Origin: Bradyrhizobium erythrophlei
GTDB lineage: Bacteria > Pseudomonadota > Alphaproteobacteria > Rhizobiales > Xanthobacteraceae
Length of the DNA stretch: 64,000 nt
Assembly: GCF_900129425.1 (NCBI RefSeq)
Contig: NZ_LT670817.1
Span: 4,774,001-4,838,000, forward strand
Reading direction: 5' to 3'
Positions 1-8,106 of the stretch are shown here, one piece after another. Numbering within the stretch: the stretch's first letter is position 1; each line of letters opens with the position of its first letter. The notes under the pieces are model-generated. The model had not been told where the DNA came from. It saw only the letters and a program-made list of their open reading frames with translations, and did no database searches. The translations under genes and the position numbers were made by a program.

Positions 1-771
1 GTCTGCGATCCCGTGCTTGTTCCGGCGTCACATCAAGATAGTTACATGGAGAAGATCGTCTATCTTCCCGACAGCTATTTGCCGCACGATGCCGCGAGCC
101 GCCTGGTCTCAGACCAGATTTTTGAACGTACTGAATTTGGACTGCCTGAAAATGGCTTCGTTTTCTGCTGCTTCAACAACGCCTACAAGCTGAACCCGCA
201 TCGCTTTCGGACGTGGATGAGACTTTTGAAGGCCGTTGACGGCAGCGTTTTGTGGCTCTCTGAAAATAATGCCACAGTTGTAAGTAACTTGCGCAGGGAA
301 GCCGGCGTTGCGGGCGTCGATCCCGACCGATTGGTCTTCGCCGGCCGTCTCCCGTCAGCCGCAGCTCATTTGGCGCGCCATCGTTTGGCGGATCTGTTTC
401 TGGATACGCTGCCGTACAATGCCCACACCACGGCGAGTGACGCGTTGTGGGCCGGCCTGCCCGTGCTGACCCAAATCGGCGAGACGTTTGCGGGCCGAGT
501 GGCCGCCAGTCTGTTGACCGCTGTCGGCTTGCCCGAACTGATCGTCCAGACGCCGGAACACTATGAAAGCATGGCCATCGAACTCGCAACCAGGCCGGAG
601 CTGATGGCCGCGATCAAGGATAAGCTCGCGCAAAACCGCCTGACAAAGCCGTTGTTCGACACAAAACGATACACCCGGCATATCGAAAGCGCCTACCTGA
701 CGATGTATCGGCGCTGTCAGGACGGGCTTTCTCCCGACCATATCCATGTGACCGATCAGGGGCTTTCTTGA
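1..771 (+). CDS. GT41 family O-linked glycosyltransferase (SPINDLY/OGT-like), C-terminal part
   Basis: The reading frame is open from the first base, so the gene begins outside the window and only about 256 codons are visible. The segment matches the C-terminal catalytic half of bacterial OGT/SPINDLY-type proteins: an EKIVYLPDSY stretch, an FCCFNNAYKL-NP motif, then LDTLPYNAHTTASDALWAGLPVLT and GETFAGRVAASLL, which form the nucleotide-sugar binding region of glycosyltransferase family 41. Family members are usually cytoplasmic and carry N-terminal TPR repeats, which are not visible here. It converges on the porin gene at 1011-2624 and shares the terminator between them. The dTDP-rhamnose genes 8 kb away may supply a related glycan pathway, but that link is inferred. 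The family is clear; the acceptor is unknown. Confidence 0.85.
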   Translation, partial: VCDPVLVPASHQDSYMEKIVYLPDSYLPHDAASRLVSDQIFERTEFGLPENGFVFCCFNNAYKLNPHRFRTWMRLLKAVDGSVLWLSENNATVVSNLRREAGVAGVDPDRLVFAGRLPSAAAHLARHRLADLFLDTLPYNAHTTASDALWAGLPVLTQIGETFAGRVAASLLTAVGLPELIVQTPEHYESMAIELATRPELMAAIKDKLAQNRLTKPLFDTKRYTRHIESAYLTMYRRCQDGLSPDHIHVTDQGLS

Positions 772-949
772 GGGCCGGCGACCCCGATCGTGCCGAAACA
801 CTCCGGTGTGTGAAAGTTCGGAAGCACCGATTGCCTCTTCTATCGAAGCCCCGAGTGGCCACTGATCGGGGAAAGCTGCTGAGGCGACGCCACGAACCCC
901 CAGCGGCCGCTACCGCCTCGACGGGTGCGCCTGGAGGACCGCGCCGGCA

Positions 950-983
950 CAAAGAAAAACCCCCGGCAGTTTCCTGCCGGGGG
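950..983 (-). terminator. Rho-independent terminator of porin 1
   Basis: A 10-bp GC stem (960-969 with 974-983) closes a 4-base loop. On the minus strand it is followed by a T-run, 26 bases or so after the porin stop codon. The same hairpin, almost base for base, follows the paralogous porin at 7946-7976. Confidence 0.85.
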
Positions 984-1010
984 TTCTTGAGAGTCGTCAG
1001 ACGATCGGGA

Positions 1011-2624
1011 TCAGAAGTTGCGCTGAACGCGAACGTTGAGGGACGCGGTGTCCTGGTCCTTGAACTCGTAGGGACCGGTCGGAAGCGGCGAAGTCGCGCC
1101 CGGCGAAGCAGTGACTGCACCCGCCATCTTCTGATCCAGGTGGAACCACATGGCTTCCACCGAGAACGTCAGGTTGGTGACGGGCGTCCAGCGGGTGACG
1201 ACGCCGAGCTGCGAGACATTGAAGTCCGGATTGCAGCTGAAGTCGCCACTGAAAGAACGGCCAAAGAGAGCAGCACCGTTCGGAGACGTTCCTGCAAGGG
1301 CAGAGCAGAAATTTGCCTTCGCATCGCCGTTATACCGGACAGCCGAATAGCTGCCGAACAGACTGGACGACCAGTAGGGGTTCCAGTTGTGGTTGAACGC
1401 ACCGCGAACACCAAAGGCCGTCGTGAGGTCGATCTGACCACCGGGGGCGAAGACGCCGTCACTGACGAAGCCAAAACCCGCGCTGCCAACAGCGCCAGGG
1501 CGGCTGGTGCCACTGAACATCAGGAATTGCGGCGAGGTTGAGCTCGTGGAGATCACGTTCTTCGTGTCACCCTTTGCCCAGCTTGCGTCCAACTTGATGT
1601 CGTCGCCCGGACCGGTCGGGATGTTCTTGATCTGCAACGCAGCCATCACCGATCCACCATACTTGGTATCCGGGTGACCGCTGTTCAGCGACGCCGAGGT
1701 CGGCAGAGCAGCCGAGGTCAACGTGTTGTACGAAGCGTCCACTTCATGGACCGCACCCGACAACTGGAACAGACCCCAGGCCTGATCGATCCGGATGTTG
1801 CCAACGATATCAGGCATATGCACGCCGGCATAGGCGTTCGGCAAAGTTCCAGTGATAGCAGCCGAGCTGGACGTGTTGGTGCCAAGTGCGGTTGCAGTCG
1901 ATGCAGTCGAATTGAACGTGGCCAGGTAGCCGATCACGGTACGGTTGAACACGGTCGGGTCATCGAGGCCGATGGTGCCCGACACGCCGTTGCCGAACTG
2001 GGCGGTGTACTGGATGTTGTTCACGCCGGTGACGGAGTCATTGCCGCCGAGCAGGAACGAGGTGTTGTTGCCCGGATAACCATTCCACGGCGACGCATAG
2101 GCCGAGGAAGACTTACCGAAGGTGAACCCGGCGAACTGCAGGAACACGTACTCGACCGCAACGTTGCCTTGGCCGGGGGTGTCAAGCAGCTGAGGGTTGT
2201 TGCCGAGGTTGGTAGCCAGGCTGTTCGGGTTGAAGGTGTTGTTACCGAGCGTCTGGAACTGGAAGTCGGCCTGAGCGAAGGTGCGGACGACGCCGTATTC
2301 AGTGGCGGTACGCGTATCGGTCGTGAATGCCATACGCGAACGTGACGCGTAGTAATCGGCGTAGCGGTTCCCCTGGCCGATATCGCCCGACCACGCCGGC
2401 GCATCGTAGATGCCGCCGTTGAATGTGGTATCAACGCGCAGATAACCACCCAGCTTGATGCAGGTGTCGGTGCCCGGAATGTAGAAGAAACCGGCACCAT
2501 ACAGGGAGCAGATCCTCACGTACTCGACCGCTTTGGCCTTGACGGGAAGATCAGCTGCCTGTGCCCCGCTCATGGCGATAAGACCCGCCGCTGAGCCGAG
2601 GAAAAGGCTCTTAACCATCTTCAT
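1011..2624 (-). CDS. outer-membrane porin (alphaproteobacterial porin family), copy 1
   Basis: A 537-residue trimeric-porin family protein that would form general diffusion channels in the outer membrane. The N terminus is a signal peptide with cleavage expected after AQA at residue 23, followed by the ADLPVKA mature start typical of bradyrhizobial porins. CSLYGAGFFYIPGTDTC and the C-terminal VRVQRNF, with terminal Phe as required for outer-membrane assembly, are family hallmarks. The ATG at 2624 was chosen over an upstream TTG because GGAGG sits just before it. It is paralogous to, and divergent from, the gene at 6338-7915. Variation between the copies concentrates in the middle of the proteins, where surface loops lie. 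Confidence 0.93.
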   Translation of the reverse strand: MKMVKSLFLGSAAGLIAMSGAQAADLPVKAKAVEYVRICSLYGAGFFYIPGTDTCIKLGGYLRVDTTFNGGIYDAPAWSGDIGQGNRYADYYASRSRMAFTTDTRTATEYGVVRTFAQADFQFQTLGNNTFNPNSLATNLGNNPQLLDTPGQGNVAVEYVFLQFAGFTFGKSSSAYASPWNGYPGNNTSFLLGGNDSVTGVNNIQYTAQFGNGVSGTIGLDDPTVFNRTVIGYLATFNSTASTATALGTNTSSSAAITGTLPNAYAGVHMPDIVGNIRIDQAWGLFQLSGAVHEVDASYNTLTSAALPTSASLNSGHPDTKYGGSVMAALQIKNIPTGPGDDIKLDASWAKGDTKNVISTSSTSPQFLMFSGTSRPGAVGSAGFGFVSDGVFAPGGQIDLTTAFGVRGAFNHNWNPYWSSSLFGSYSAVRYNGDAKANFCSALAGTSPNGAALFGRSFSGDFSCNPDFNVSQLGVVTRWTPVTNLTFSVEAMWFHLDQKMAGAVTASPGATSPLPTGPYEFKDQDTASLNVRVQRNF

Positions 2625-3576
2625 GTTAACCTCCAAGTTGCGCTGTAGGGAAGGTTCCGGATCCGCTGGGTGAAAAACACCCCTAGGTTGGTTCCCTTAA
2701 TCCCTTGAAACCCGCTTAGCCGCTTCGCGCCTTCGGACACTCCCGCATGAACGCGAGGGACTTAAGCGAACCACCTATAACGGGACGACCTCGGGATGCC
2801 CCCCTCCGTCGCAACATCACAATTACCGAAGGGCCCTGCACACGCAACAAAGGAACCACTCGGAACGGTGCAACCCGGGCCGTTTTTGGAAGGGTGTTGC
2901 ACAAATAACACGCGACCGTGAACGAGCTTTTCCCGCAAACCTTTGTTCCACAACGCTATTTCCGAATAGTTCCATTTGCCATCCGGATCGCTGTGCCGGG
3001 AATAATTGGGTCGGATTTCCGCTTCTCGCACTCCGGCCAACACCGAATCGTGCGGCCAAAGCCACTCCTCCGCCGCAAATGGTCCCTGAGGACGTTCAGC
3101 GAACTGCGCTGCGGCTTCGGCCGCGATATCGGCCGCTCGCTTATTGCCGCTGCGCAAGCACGATCGACAGACGCGCCGAGGTTGCGACGGATCGCAGCTC
3201 GGCAAGCGGCATCCGCTCCGCAAGCGACGCGATTAACCATATTTTTCGGGCAGAAAAAGCGATTTCGATTTGCATCGGGAACACCCGATGCGGATGCGTC
3301 GCGCTGACATCGATCAAATCTTGTCCGGCGACGTTTTTGCAACCGTCGGGCAAAAGATTCGGCGAATGGGAAAAAATGCCGGAGGCCGCTTTGCCAAATC
3401 CGCGCCGCATTTGCGACGCGCGCGCAACAATCCGTGGCCGCGACGCGCCACCTTCAGGTGTAGGGATTGGTTTGAGAGCCTTGGTGGGGCCAGAGAGGCC
3501 GTTAATCGTCCGGAATTCGGCAGCCCGAAATCTGCCGCTTGCGGGCTGCCCCGGCGTCGGGCATATCGACCCTACC
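2625..3576. other. 950-bp gap: porin 1 leader and promoter region, no gene supported
   Basis: The first ~25 bases carry the porin ribosome-binding site, and the porin promoter must lie further upstream. Several open frames cross the rest on both strands, but none has a convincing start with a ribosome-binding site or any family motif. I read it as noncoding or degenerate sequence. Confidence 0.5.
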
Positions 3577-3670
3577 GGAGATGTGGCCGAGTGGCTGAAG
3601 GCGGCGGTTTGCTAAACCGTTATAGGGTTGTAAAGCCCTATCGAGGGTTCGAATCCCTCCGTCTCCGCCA
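3577..3670 (+). tRNA. tRNA-Ser (anticodon GCU)
   Basis: A 94-nt class II tRNA with encoded CCA at 3668-3670. The 7-bp acceptor stem GGAGATG/CGTCTCC (one G-T pair) is followed by discriminator G. The anticodon stem CGGTTT/AAACCG encloses GCT, the variable arm is long as in serine tRNAs, and the T arm has GGTTCGAATCC. It reads AGC/AGU codons. Its 3' end directly abuts the integrase-bearing segment, as expected for a tRNA used as an integration site. Confidence 0.97.
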
Positions 3671-3678
3671 ATGCATGA

Positions 3679-3716
3679 CGCTAACTATCTGATAATAGAC
3701 GTAATTTTAGTTAGCG
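3679..3716. repeat. 9-bp perfect inverted repeat just past the tRNA 3' end
   Basis: CGCTAACTA at 3679-3687 is the reverse complement of TAGTTAGCG at 3708-3716, with a 20-base spacer. It lies 9 bases past the CCA end of tRNA-Ser, where core or arm sites for a tRNA-targeting integrase would be expected. It could also be a weak tRNA terminator, although no T-run follows. Confidence 0.4.
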
Positions 3717-3803
3717 CTGTTTTCTGCCGCCTTCGAGCACGGCGGCAAGTTTGCGCACGATCTTCAAGCTTTCGTGGAACGCGCCCTTTTCAATCTGGCT
3801 CAG
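3711..3803 (-). pseudogene. 3' fragment of an XRE/HTH-type regulator
   Basis: This minus-strand frame ends in TAA at 3711 and encodes 30 residues beginning LSQIEKGAFHESLKIV and ending EGGRKQR. The pattern S-x-I-E-x-G followed by S-L-x-x-x-x-K-L-A-x-x-L is the recognition helix and following helix of Cro/C1-type HTH domains. In-frame stops lie immediately upstream, and the fragment starts within the tail of the ssDNA-binding gene on the same strand, so it cannot be expressed as a regulator. It looks like a deletion junction in a decayed element. The family call rests on a short stretch. Confidence 0.45.
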
Positions 3804-4395
3804 GTAACTTCAGCTCTACGAAGTGCACCGGTGGCGGTGAAGCCGAGCGTACGGCGACGCGGCGTGAAGTCGAACTGTCATCCGCCTCTTCCTCGTCATC
3901 GTCGCCGCAGGTGAAACCTTCGGTCTCTTCGAACCGATTGCCGTCACGCTGCTTGAGGTCCAGCAACTGCACGGAGTTGATGTAGAGGTTGATGCCGCCG
4001 CCGAAGCCCGTGTACGGGTTCACCGTGACGTCGAGCTTGATGGTCGAGCCACCGCCAATGATGACCTTCGCGGGCACCTTGCGGTTCTTGGCGTCGAACA
4101 CGGGCGGGGGATACTTCTCACCAGACGTTGCTTCCAGGGTAAGCTCGCCGGTTTTCTTATCCTTCTTCCACGGCAGCTTGCCGCCTTCCAGATTGAAGTT
4201 CTTCAGACACTGCTTCAGGAAGTCGTCGACCTTGCGGCGGTCTTCATCGTTGTACTTGACGCGAGTGATGAAGCGCCGCTTCGCGGCTCCGCTCGGCCTG
4301 CCCTTCTTGTCAGTCGGCTGATATGCGTCGACCTGATCGAGCTTGGGCCATACAGCGATTCCCGCAGGAAGGATAATCGTAACTTTCTCAGCCAT
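3790..4395 (-). CDS. phage-type ssDNA-binding protein (gp2.5/DUF2815-like)
   Basis: A 201-residue protein resembling the DUF2815/T7 gp2.5-like single-stranded DNA-binding proteins of phages. It has an N-terminal beta-rich start, a central IGGGSTIKLDV segment and GINLYINSVQLLDL near residue 145. An acidic run (GDDDEEEADD, about 163-173) corresponds to the acidic tail such proteins use to contact replication partners. Unusually, about 26 residues (RRVAVRSAS...LPEPD) follow the acidic run. This could be a foreign tail acquired at the junction with the XRE fragment that it overlaps. It lies downstream of, and on the same strand as, the integrase. The family assignment is by pattern recognition. 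Confidence 0.65.
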   Translation of the reverse strand: MAEKVTIILPAGIAVWPKLDQVDAYQPTDKKGRPSGAAKRRFITRVKYNDEDRRKVDDFLKQCLKNFNLEGGKLPWKKDKKTGELTLEATSGEKYPPPVFDAKNRKVPAKVIIGGGSTIKLDVTVNPYTGFGGGINLYINSVQLLDLKQRDGNRFEETEGFTCGDDDEEEADDSSTSRRVAVRSASPPPVHFVELKLPEPD

Positions 4396-4420
4396 AGGTA
4401 GTTAGTACTTTCCCAGCCAT
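4388..4420 (-). other. tandem duplication of the SSB start region creating a 10-codon leader ORF
   Basis: The start region of the SSB gene is present twice, 25 bases apart (ATGGCTG/AGAAAGT at 4395 and ATGGCTGGGAAAGT at 4420, each preceded by CTACCT). The upstream copy opens a frame MAGKVLTTYG that stops at 4388, overlapping the SSB start codon. It could act as a translationally coupled leader or be an accident of duplication. Confidence 0.4.
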
Positions 4421-4526
4421 AGGTAGATAGTCGGCCTTTCTCTCTTTTGGATGTTGTTGAGTGAGCGGCAGTGATGAACGCGGACACCAGCAGGAACGCT
4501 GTTGTCGGCGGGAATACCCCCAGGAG

Positions 4527-6131
4527 TTACAGGCGATACCGCGGGAACGTGCGTATCGCTTCAGCCAAGTCCTCAGGTATCGGTTTCCCGTAGGCACGTC
4601 CAGCGGTAGGCGGCGCATGGCCGGTAATTGCGTCACTGTACCTTTCGGACATTCCAAAACGTTCGGCGCGTGCCTTGAAGGTGTGCCGCCATGCGTGGTT
4701 TGGCCTAAGCTCAGGGTCGGTGATACCCAATGAACGCACCCATTGCCCCAGCCTCTCCCTCGTGCGCTCAGCCGGACTCTGGACCGGTTCAGGCCCGGCA
4801 CTTGCAGGGCGACGCGTGTAAAATAGCGGCCCGCTTCCCATGTCGTCTACGAACTGGATGAAACCCTGCTCCACGAGGTGCTCGTGCAGTGGGACGGTGC
4901 GAGCCGTGCGCGTTTTGATTTTCCCTGCCGATGGCGAAAGTCTCGCGAAGTAATCACCGCCGCGTTTCTGAATGTCCGATCCCCGGAGCTGTGTTATTTC
5001 GCCTGGACGGGCACCGGTGTAAGCGCACAGCCACGGAACCCATCGCCGAGCACGCTCGTCGACCGTTTTTGGATGCTCGTAAGCCAATGCGGCGCGCAGG
5101 ATCGCCTCAGCTTCCTCAGCTGTGAACGCCTTGGTCTCTCGTTCAGTCACCTTGCGGGGGACGCTAATTCTTACGTCCTTAAAAGGATTGGCTTTAATCA
5201 ATTTCTCGCCCACACCCCACGCAAACACGGTTTTGAGCGCCGTTCTCCATACGGTTGCGACGGTGTCCGCGCTGCGCTTCCCGTCGATCAGGCTGTTCAT
5301 CCATTCCTTCGCAGCCTCAACGGTTATGGTCGAAGCGTCCGAGAAGCGCGCGTCGGCCGTCTTGAACACCGTTGTCCAGCGCGCGACAGTGCTGGGAGAG
5401 GGTTGAACCCCCGCAATCCAGGCTTCTAGGAGCTTCCAACATCCTATGGACCGGTTGGCCTCCAGCGAGGATGAAACATACTCGGGGAATTGGTCCATCA
5501 GGACGTCTGGTCCATAGTCACCCCGAGCCAGCCCCTCTAACCGCACATAAGCTGCCAGAAGATTGTCCTCCACCGCATCGAGGAACAAGTTGCTGGCTTC
5601 AGGGGTCAGAAAAACCCCTTGCTCGAGGAGGAAAGACGCAGTCTTGGCCTCTTCGGCAATCACAGGTCTGACTGCGGCTCGGACTTCCGGGTGAGCCTTC
5701 CACTCCCATTCGGGGTCCCTCTTGGTGTCTTGATGATATTCGTCAGGAGCGTGCGGATAGATCACGTCCCAGACCAGATGGTTGCTCATTGACCTCCAGT
5801 GCTTCGGAGTGCGGAGGTCAGTCTCGTGCTTGCTTATGAACCAGCTATACCAGCGGCCGGCCAACGCATGGGCGTTCCGGCGTGTGAGTGGTTGACCTTT
5901 GCCGTTCTTGCGCGCCCTGAGTGTGCCAATGCGGGTTTCGATTTCGGCCAACCACTCCCCGCAGCGGGCCTTCGCCTCATGGGGTGAGTAGCCCGGGGGC
6001 AGGCTCAACTTCTCTTCCCAGCCGACACCATAGACGCGCGCGTACTCCTCCCGGACGTCCTTAGGGATGACTTTGCGCGCGGCGTAGCCTCCTGTCTTTT
6101 GGCGATTTAGTCCAACCATCAATGAAGCCAT
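4527..6131 (-). CDS. tyrosine-type site-specific integrase
   Basis: A 534-residue phage/island integrase that would cut and rejoin DNA at attachment sites. The catalytic set is complete: Arg375 in TGARPGEI, His479 and Arg482 in NHAWRH, His505 in ITGHAPP and Tyr514 in GRAYG. The N-terminal ~330 residues hold the arm-binding and SAM-like core-binding parts. It points toward tRNA-Ser(GCU), with the SSB gene between, as expected for an element integrated at that tRNA. The start ATG at 6131 immediately abuts a TTTGTACGACC repeat; Met5 is an alternative. The gene looks intact, although its element is largely gone. Confidence 0.9.
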   Translation of the reverse strand: MASLMVGLNRQKTGGYAARKVIPKDVREEYARVYGVGWEEKLSLPPGYSPHEAKARCGEWLAEIETRIGTLRARKNGKGQPLTRRNAHALAGRWYSWFISKHETDLRTPKHWRSMSNHLVWDVIYPHAPDEYHQDTKRDPEWEWKAHPEVRAAVRPVIAEEAKTASFLLEQGVFLTPEASNLFLDAVEDNLLAAYVRLEGLARGDYGPDVLMDQFPEYVSSSLEANRSIGCWKLLEAWIAGVQPSPSTVARWTTVFKTADARFSDASTITVEAAKEWMNSLIDGKRSADTVATVWRTALKTVFAWGVGEKLIKANPFKDVRISVPRKVTERETKAFTAEEAEAILRAALAYEHPKTVDERARRWVPWLCAYTGARPGEITQLRGSDIQKRGGDYFARLSPSAGKIKTRTARTVPLHEHLVEQGFIQFVDDMGSGPLFYTRRPASAGPEPVQSPAERTRERLGQWVRSLGITDPELRPNHAWRHTFKARAERFGMSERYSDAITGHAPPTAGRAYGKPIPEDLAEAIRTFPRYRL

Positions 6132-6319
6132 TTTGTACGACCCTTTGTATTTTAGGGCGACCGAATAGCCTGAGCAATCAACAACTTATTGTTACAATGG
6201 CGGTTTTAGCGCCGCGCTTCGTGGTTCGCTTAAGTCCACCCACGCTACGAGGATCTGTTGATCTTCAACGTTTTTTCGCGGGTAGGCAAAATCAGCTTTG
6301 TACGACCGTTTGTACGAGC
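6132..6319. repeat. three TTTGTACGA iterons between integrase and porin 2
   Basis: TTTGTACGACC occurs at 6132-6142, directly against the integrase start codon, and again at 6297-6307. A variant TTTGTACGAGC is at 6309-6319, 12 bases after the second. They lie in the intergenic region that holds the integrase promoter and the porin 2 leader. Such direct repeats fit binding sites for an integrase, an excisionase or a repressor; the ligand is unknown. Confidence 0.5.
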
Positions 6320-6337
6320 TCAAACTTGGAGGTTAAC

Positions 6338-7915
6338 ATGAAGATGGTTAAGAGCCTAGTTCTCGGCTCAGCGGCGGGTCTTCTCGCCGTGGGTGGGGCA
6401 CAGGCGGCTGATCTTCCCATAAAGGCCAAGCCGGTCGAGTACGTGAAGATCTGCTCCCTGTATGGTGCCGGTTTCTTCTACATTCCGGGCACCGACACCT
6501 GCATCAAGCTGGGTGGTTATCTGCGCGTTGATACTACGTTCAACGGCAGCATTTATGGCCAGCCGGCGTGGAGCGCCGATCTGGGCACCGGCAATCGATA
6601 CCGCGACGACTTCGCTTCCCGTTCGCGTATGGCGTTGACCGTCGATACGCGCACCGCGACTGAATACGGCGTCGTCCGCACTTTCGGCCAGGCTGATTTC
6701 CAGTTTACGACTTTCAACAACAACAACGTCAATCCCCTTACCCTCGGCACTACGCCTACGGCAACCGGCGTCTTCAATCTCCCCGGCGAAGGTTATACGG
6801 CCGTTGAATACGTGTTCATCCAGTTCGCCGGGTTCACCTTCGGTAAGTCTTCCTCGGCCTATGCGACACCCTGGAACGGCTATCCGGGCAACAACACGTC
6901 GTTCCTGATCGGCGGCAACGACTCCGTCACCGGCGTGAACAACATCCAGTACACCGCGCAGTTCGGCAACGGCGTGTCCGGCACCATCGGTCTCGATGAA
7001 CCGGTCGCGTTCAACCGCACGTCTGTTTTCAACCTGTCGGCTGGCGTTACCGGTGGTATATCGAGTGTTGGTGCTGTGGGCGCGGCCGGTACCTCCGGTA
7101 ACGCCTACGGCGGCCAGCACATGCCTGACGTCGTCGGCAACATCCGCATCGATCAGGCCTGGGGTCTGTTCCAGGTATCGGCTGCGGTCCATGAAGTGGA
7201 CGGTTCGTACAATCTCCTCGGCCCTGGCGCCATACCGCTTATCGGGTCGGACACCTCCGGTCATCCTACCACCAAGTACGGCGGTTCGGTGATGGCGGCG
7301 TTCCAGGTCAAGAACATCCCGACCGGTGCCGGCGATGACATCAAGTTCGACACCACCTGGGCCAAGGGTGACACCAAGAACGTGATCTCGACCAGCGCGC
7401 CCTCGCCGAACTTTTTGATGCTGGGTGGCGTTCCGGGCCAATTTGGACCCGCTAATAGTATTGCTTTCGGCGCGACCACGGATGGTACCTATCTTCCGAT
7501 CGCTGCCGGCGGCGATGGCACAATGCATCTGACCTCGGCGTACGGCGTTCGTGGTGCGTTCAACCACAACTGGGATCCCTACTGGTCGTCGAGCTTGTTC
7601 GGCGGCATGGGCTGGGTGCGGTATGACGCAACTCAACGAGCCAATTTCTGCTCGGCCATCTCCGCAACCATCCCTGGTCAGAACGTAACCTATTCTTGCA
7701 ACCCGAACTACGCGATCTCGATGCTCGGTGTGGTCACCCGTTGGACCCCCGTCAACAACCTGACGTTCTCGGCGGAAGCCATCTGGACCCATCTCACCAC
7801 CGGGTTTACTGGTTCTTCGACCTTCAGTCCGGGTGCGCCGTTCGCGGTAACCCCCCTGGCCTTCAAGGCGCAAGACACCGCGTCCCTCGAGGTTCGCGTT
7901 CAGCGCAACTTCTGA
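6338..7915 (+). CDS. outer-membrane porin (alphaproteobacterial porin family), copy 2
   Basis: A 525-residue paralogue of the porin at 1011-2624 in the opposite orientation. Signal peptide cleavage is expected after AQA at residue 23, the mature protein starts ADLPIKAKPVEYV, and it ends VRVQRNF. The ATG at 6338 was chosen because the GGAGG ribosome-binding site and about 20 surrounding bases are identical to those of copy 1; the longer upstream frame runs through the element boundary. The first ~60 mature residues and the segment around SSAYATPWNGYPGNNTS are nearly identical between copies, while the middle loops differ. Its upstream DNA differs from copy 1 beyond the leader, so its promoter may come from the adjacent element. 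Confidence 0.93.
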   Translation: MKMVKSLVLGSAAGLLAVGGAQAADLPIKAKPVEYVKICSLYGAGFFYIPGTDTCIKLGGYLRVDTTFNGSIYGQPAWSADLGTGNRYRDDFASRSRMALTVDTRTATEYGVVRTFGQADFQFTTFNNNNVNPLTLGTTPTATGVFNLPGEGYTAVEYVFIQFAGFTFGKSSSAYATPWNGYPGNNTSFLIGGNDSVTGVNNIQYTAQFGNGVSGTIGLDEPVAFNRTSVFNLSAGVTGGISSVGAVGAAGTSGNAYGGQHMPDVVGNIRIDQAWGLFQVSAAVHEVDGSYNLLGPGAIPLIGSDTSGHPTTKYGGSVMAAFQVKNIPTGAGDDIKFDTTWAKGDTKNVISTSAPSPNFLMLGGVPGQFGPANSIAFGATTDGTYLPIAAGGDGTMHLTSAYGVRGAFNHNWDPYWSSSLFGGMGWVRYDATQRANFCSAISATIPGQNVTYSCNPNYAISMLGVVTRWTPVNNLTFSAEAIWTHLTTGFTGSSTFSPGAPFAVTPLAFKAQDTASLEVRVQRNF

Positions 7916-7945
7916 TCCCGGTCGTCTGATAACGCTCTAAAAGAA

Positions 7946-7976
7946 CCCCCGGCAGGAAACTGCCGGGGGTTTTTCT
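7946..7976 (+). terminator. Rho-independent terminator of porin 2
   Basis: A 10-bp stem (7946-7955 with 7960-7969) closes a GAAA loop and is followed by TTTTT. It is the same hairpin as the copy 1 terminator and lies 30 bases after the stop. Confidence 0.9.
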
Positions 7977-8106
7977 TGCCACCAGCCAAGCCAACGCCGC
8001 GAATTGAACGCGGCGAGATAGTTTTGCGAACTAGCAGGCCGCACGCGGATATACAGGCTGACCGAGACCAAGGAAGTTCATCCGCGTCTTTGTCCGCAGG
8101 AACTGG

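Noticed and set aside
2762..3342. Overlapping ORFs upstream of porin 1
   Set aside because: Several frames on both strands overlap with no start signals or motifs; treated as noncoding.
3577..6340. Complete prophage or functional island
   Set aside because: Only an integrase, an SSB and a regulator scrap remain; no structural or replication module and no second attachment site in the window.
6368..7873. 501-codon frame antisense to porin 2
   Set aside because: It is a shadow: composition follows the porin codon pattern, it has no ribosome-binding site, and no family motif is seen.
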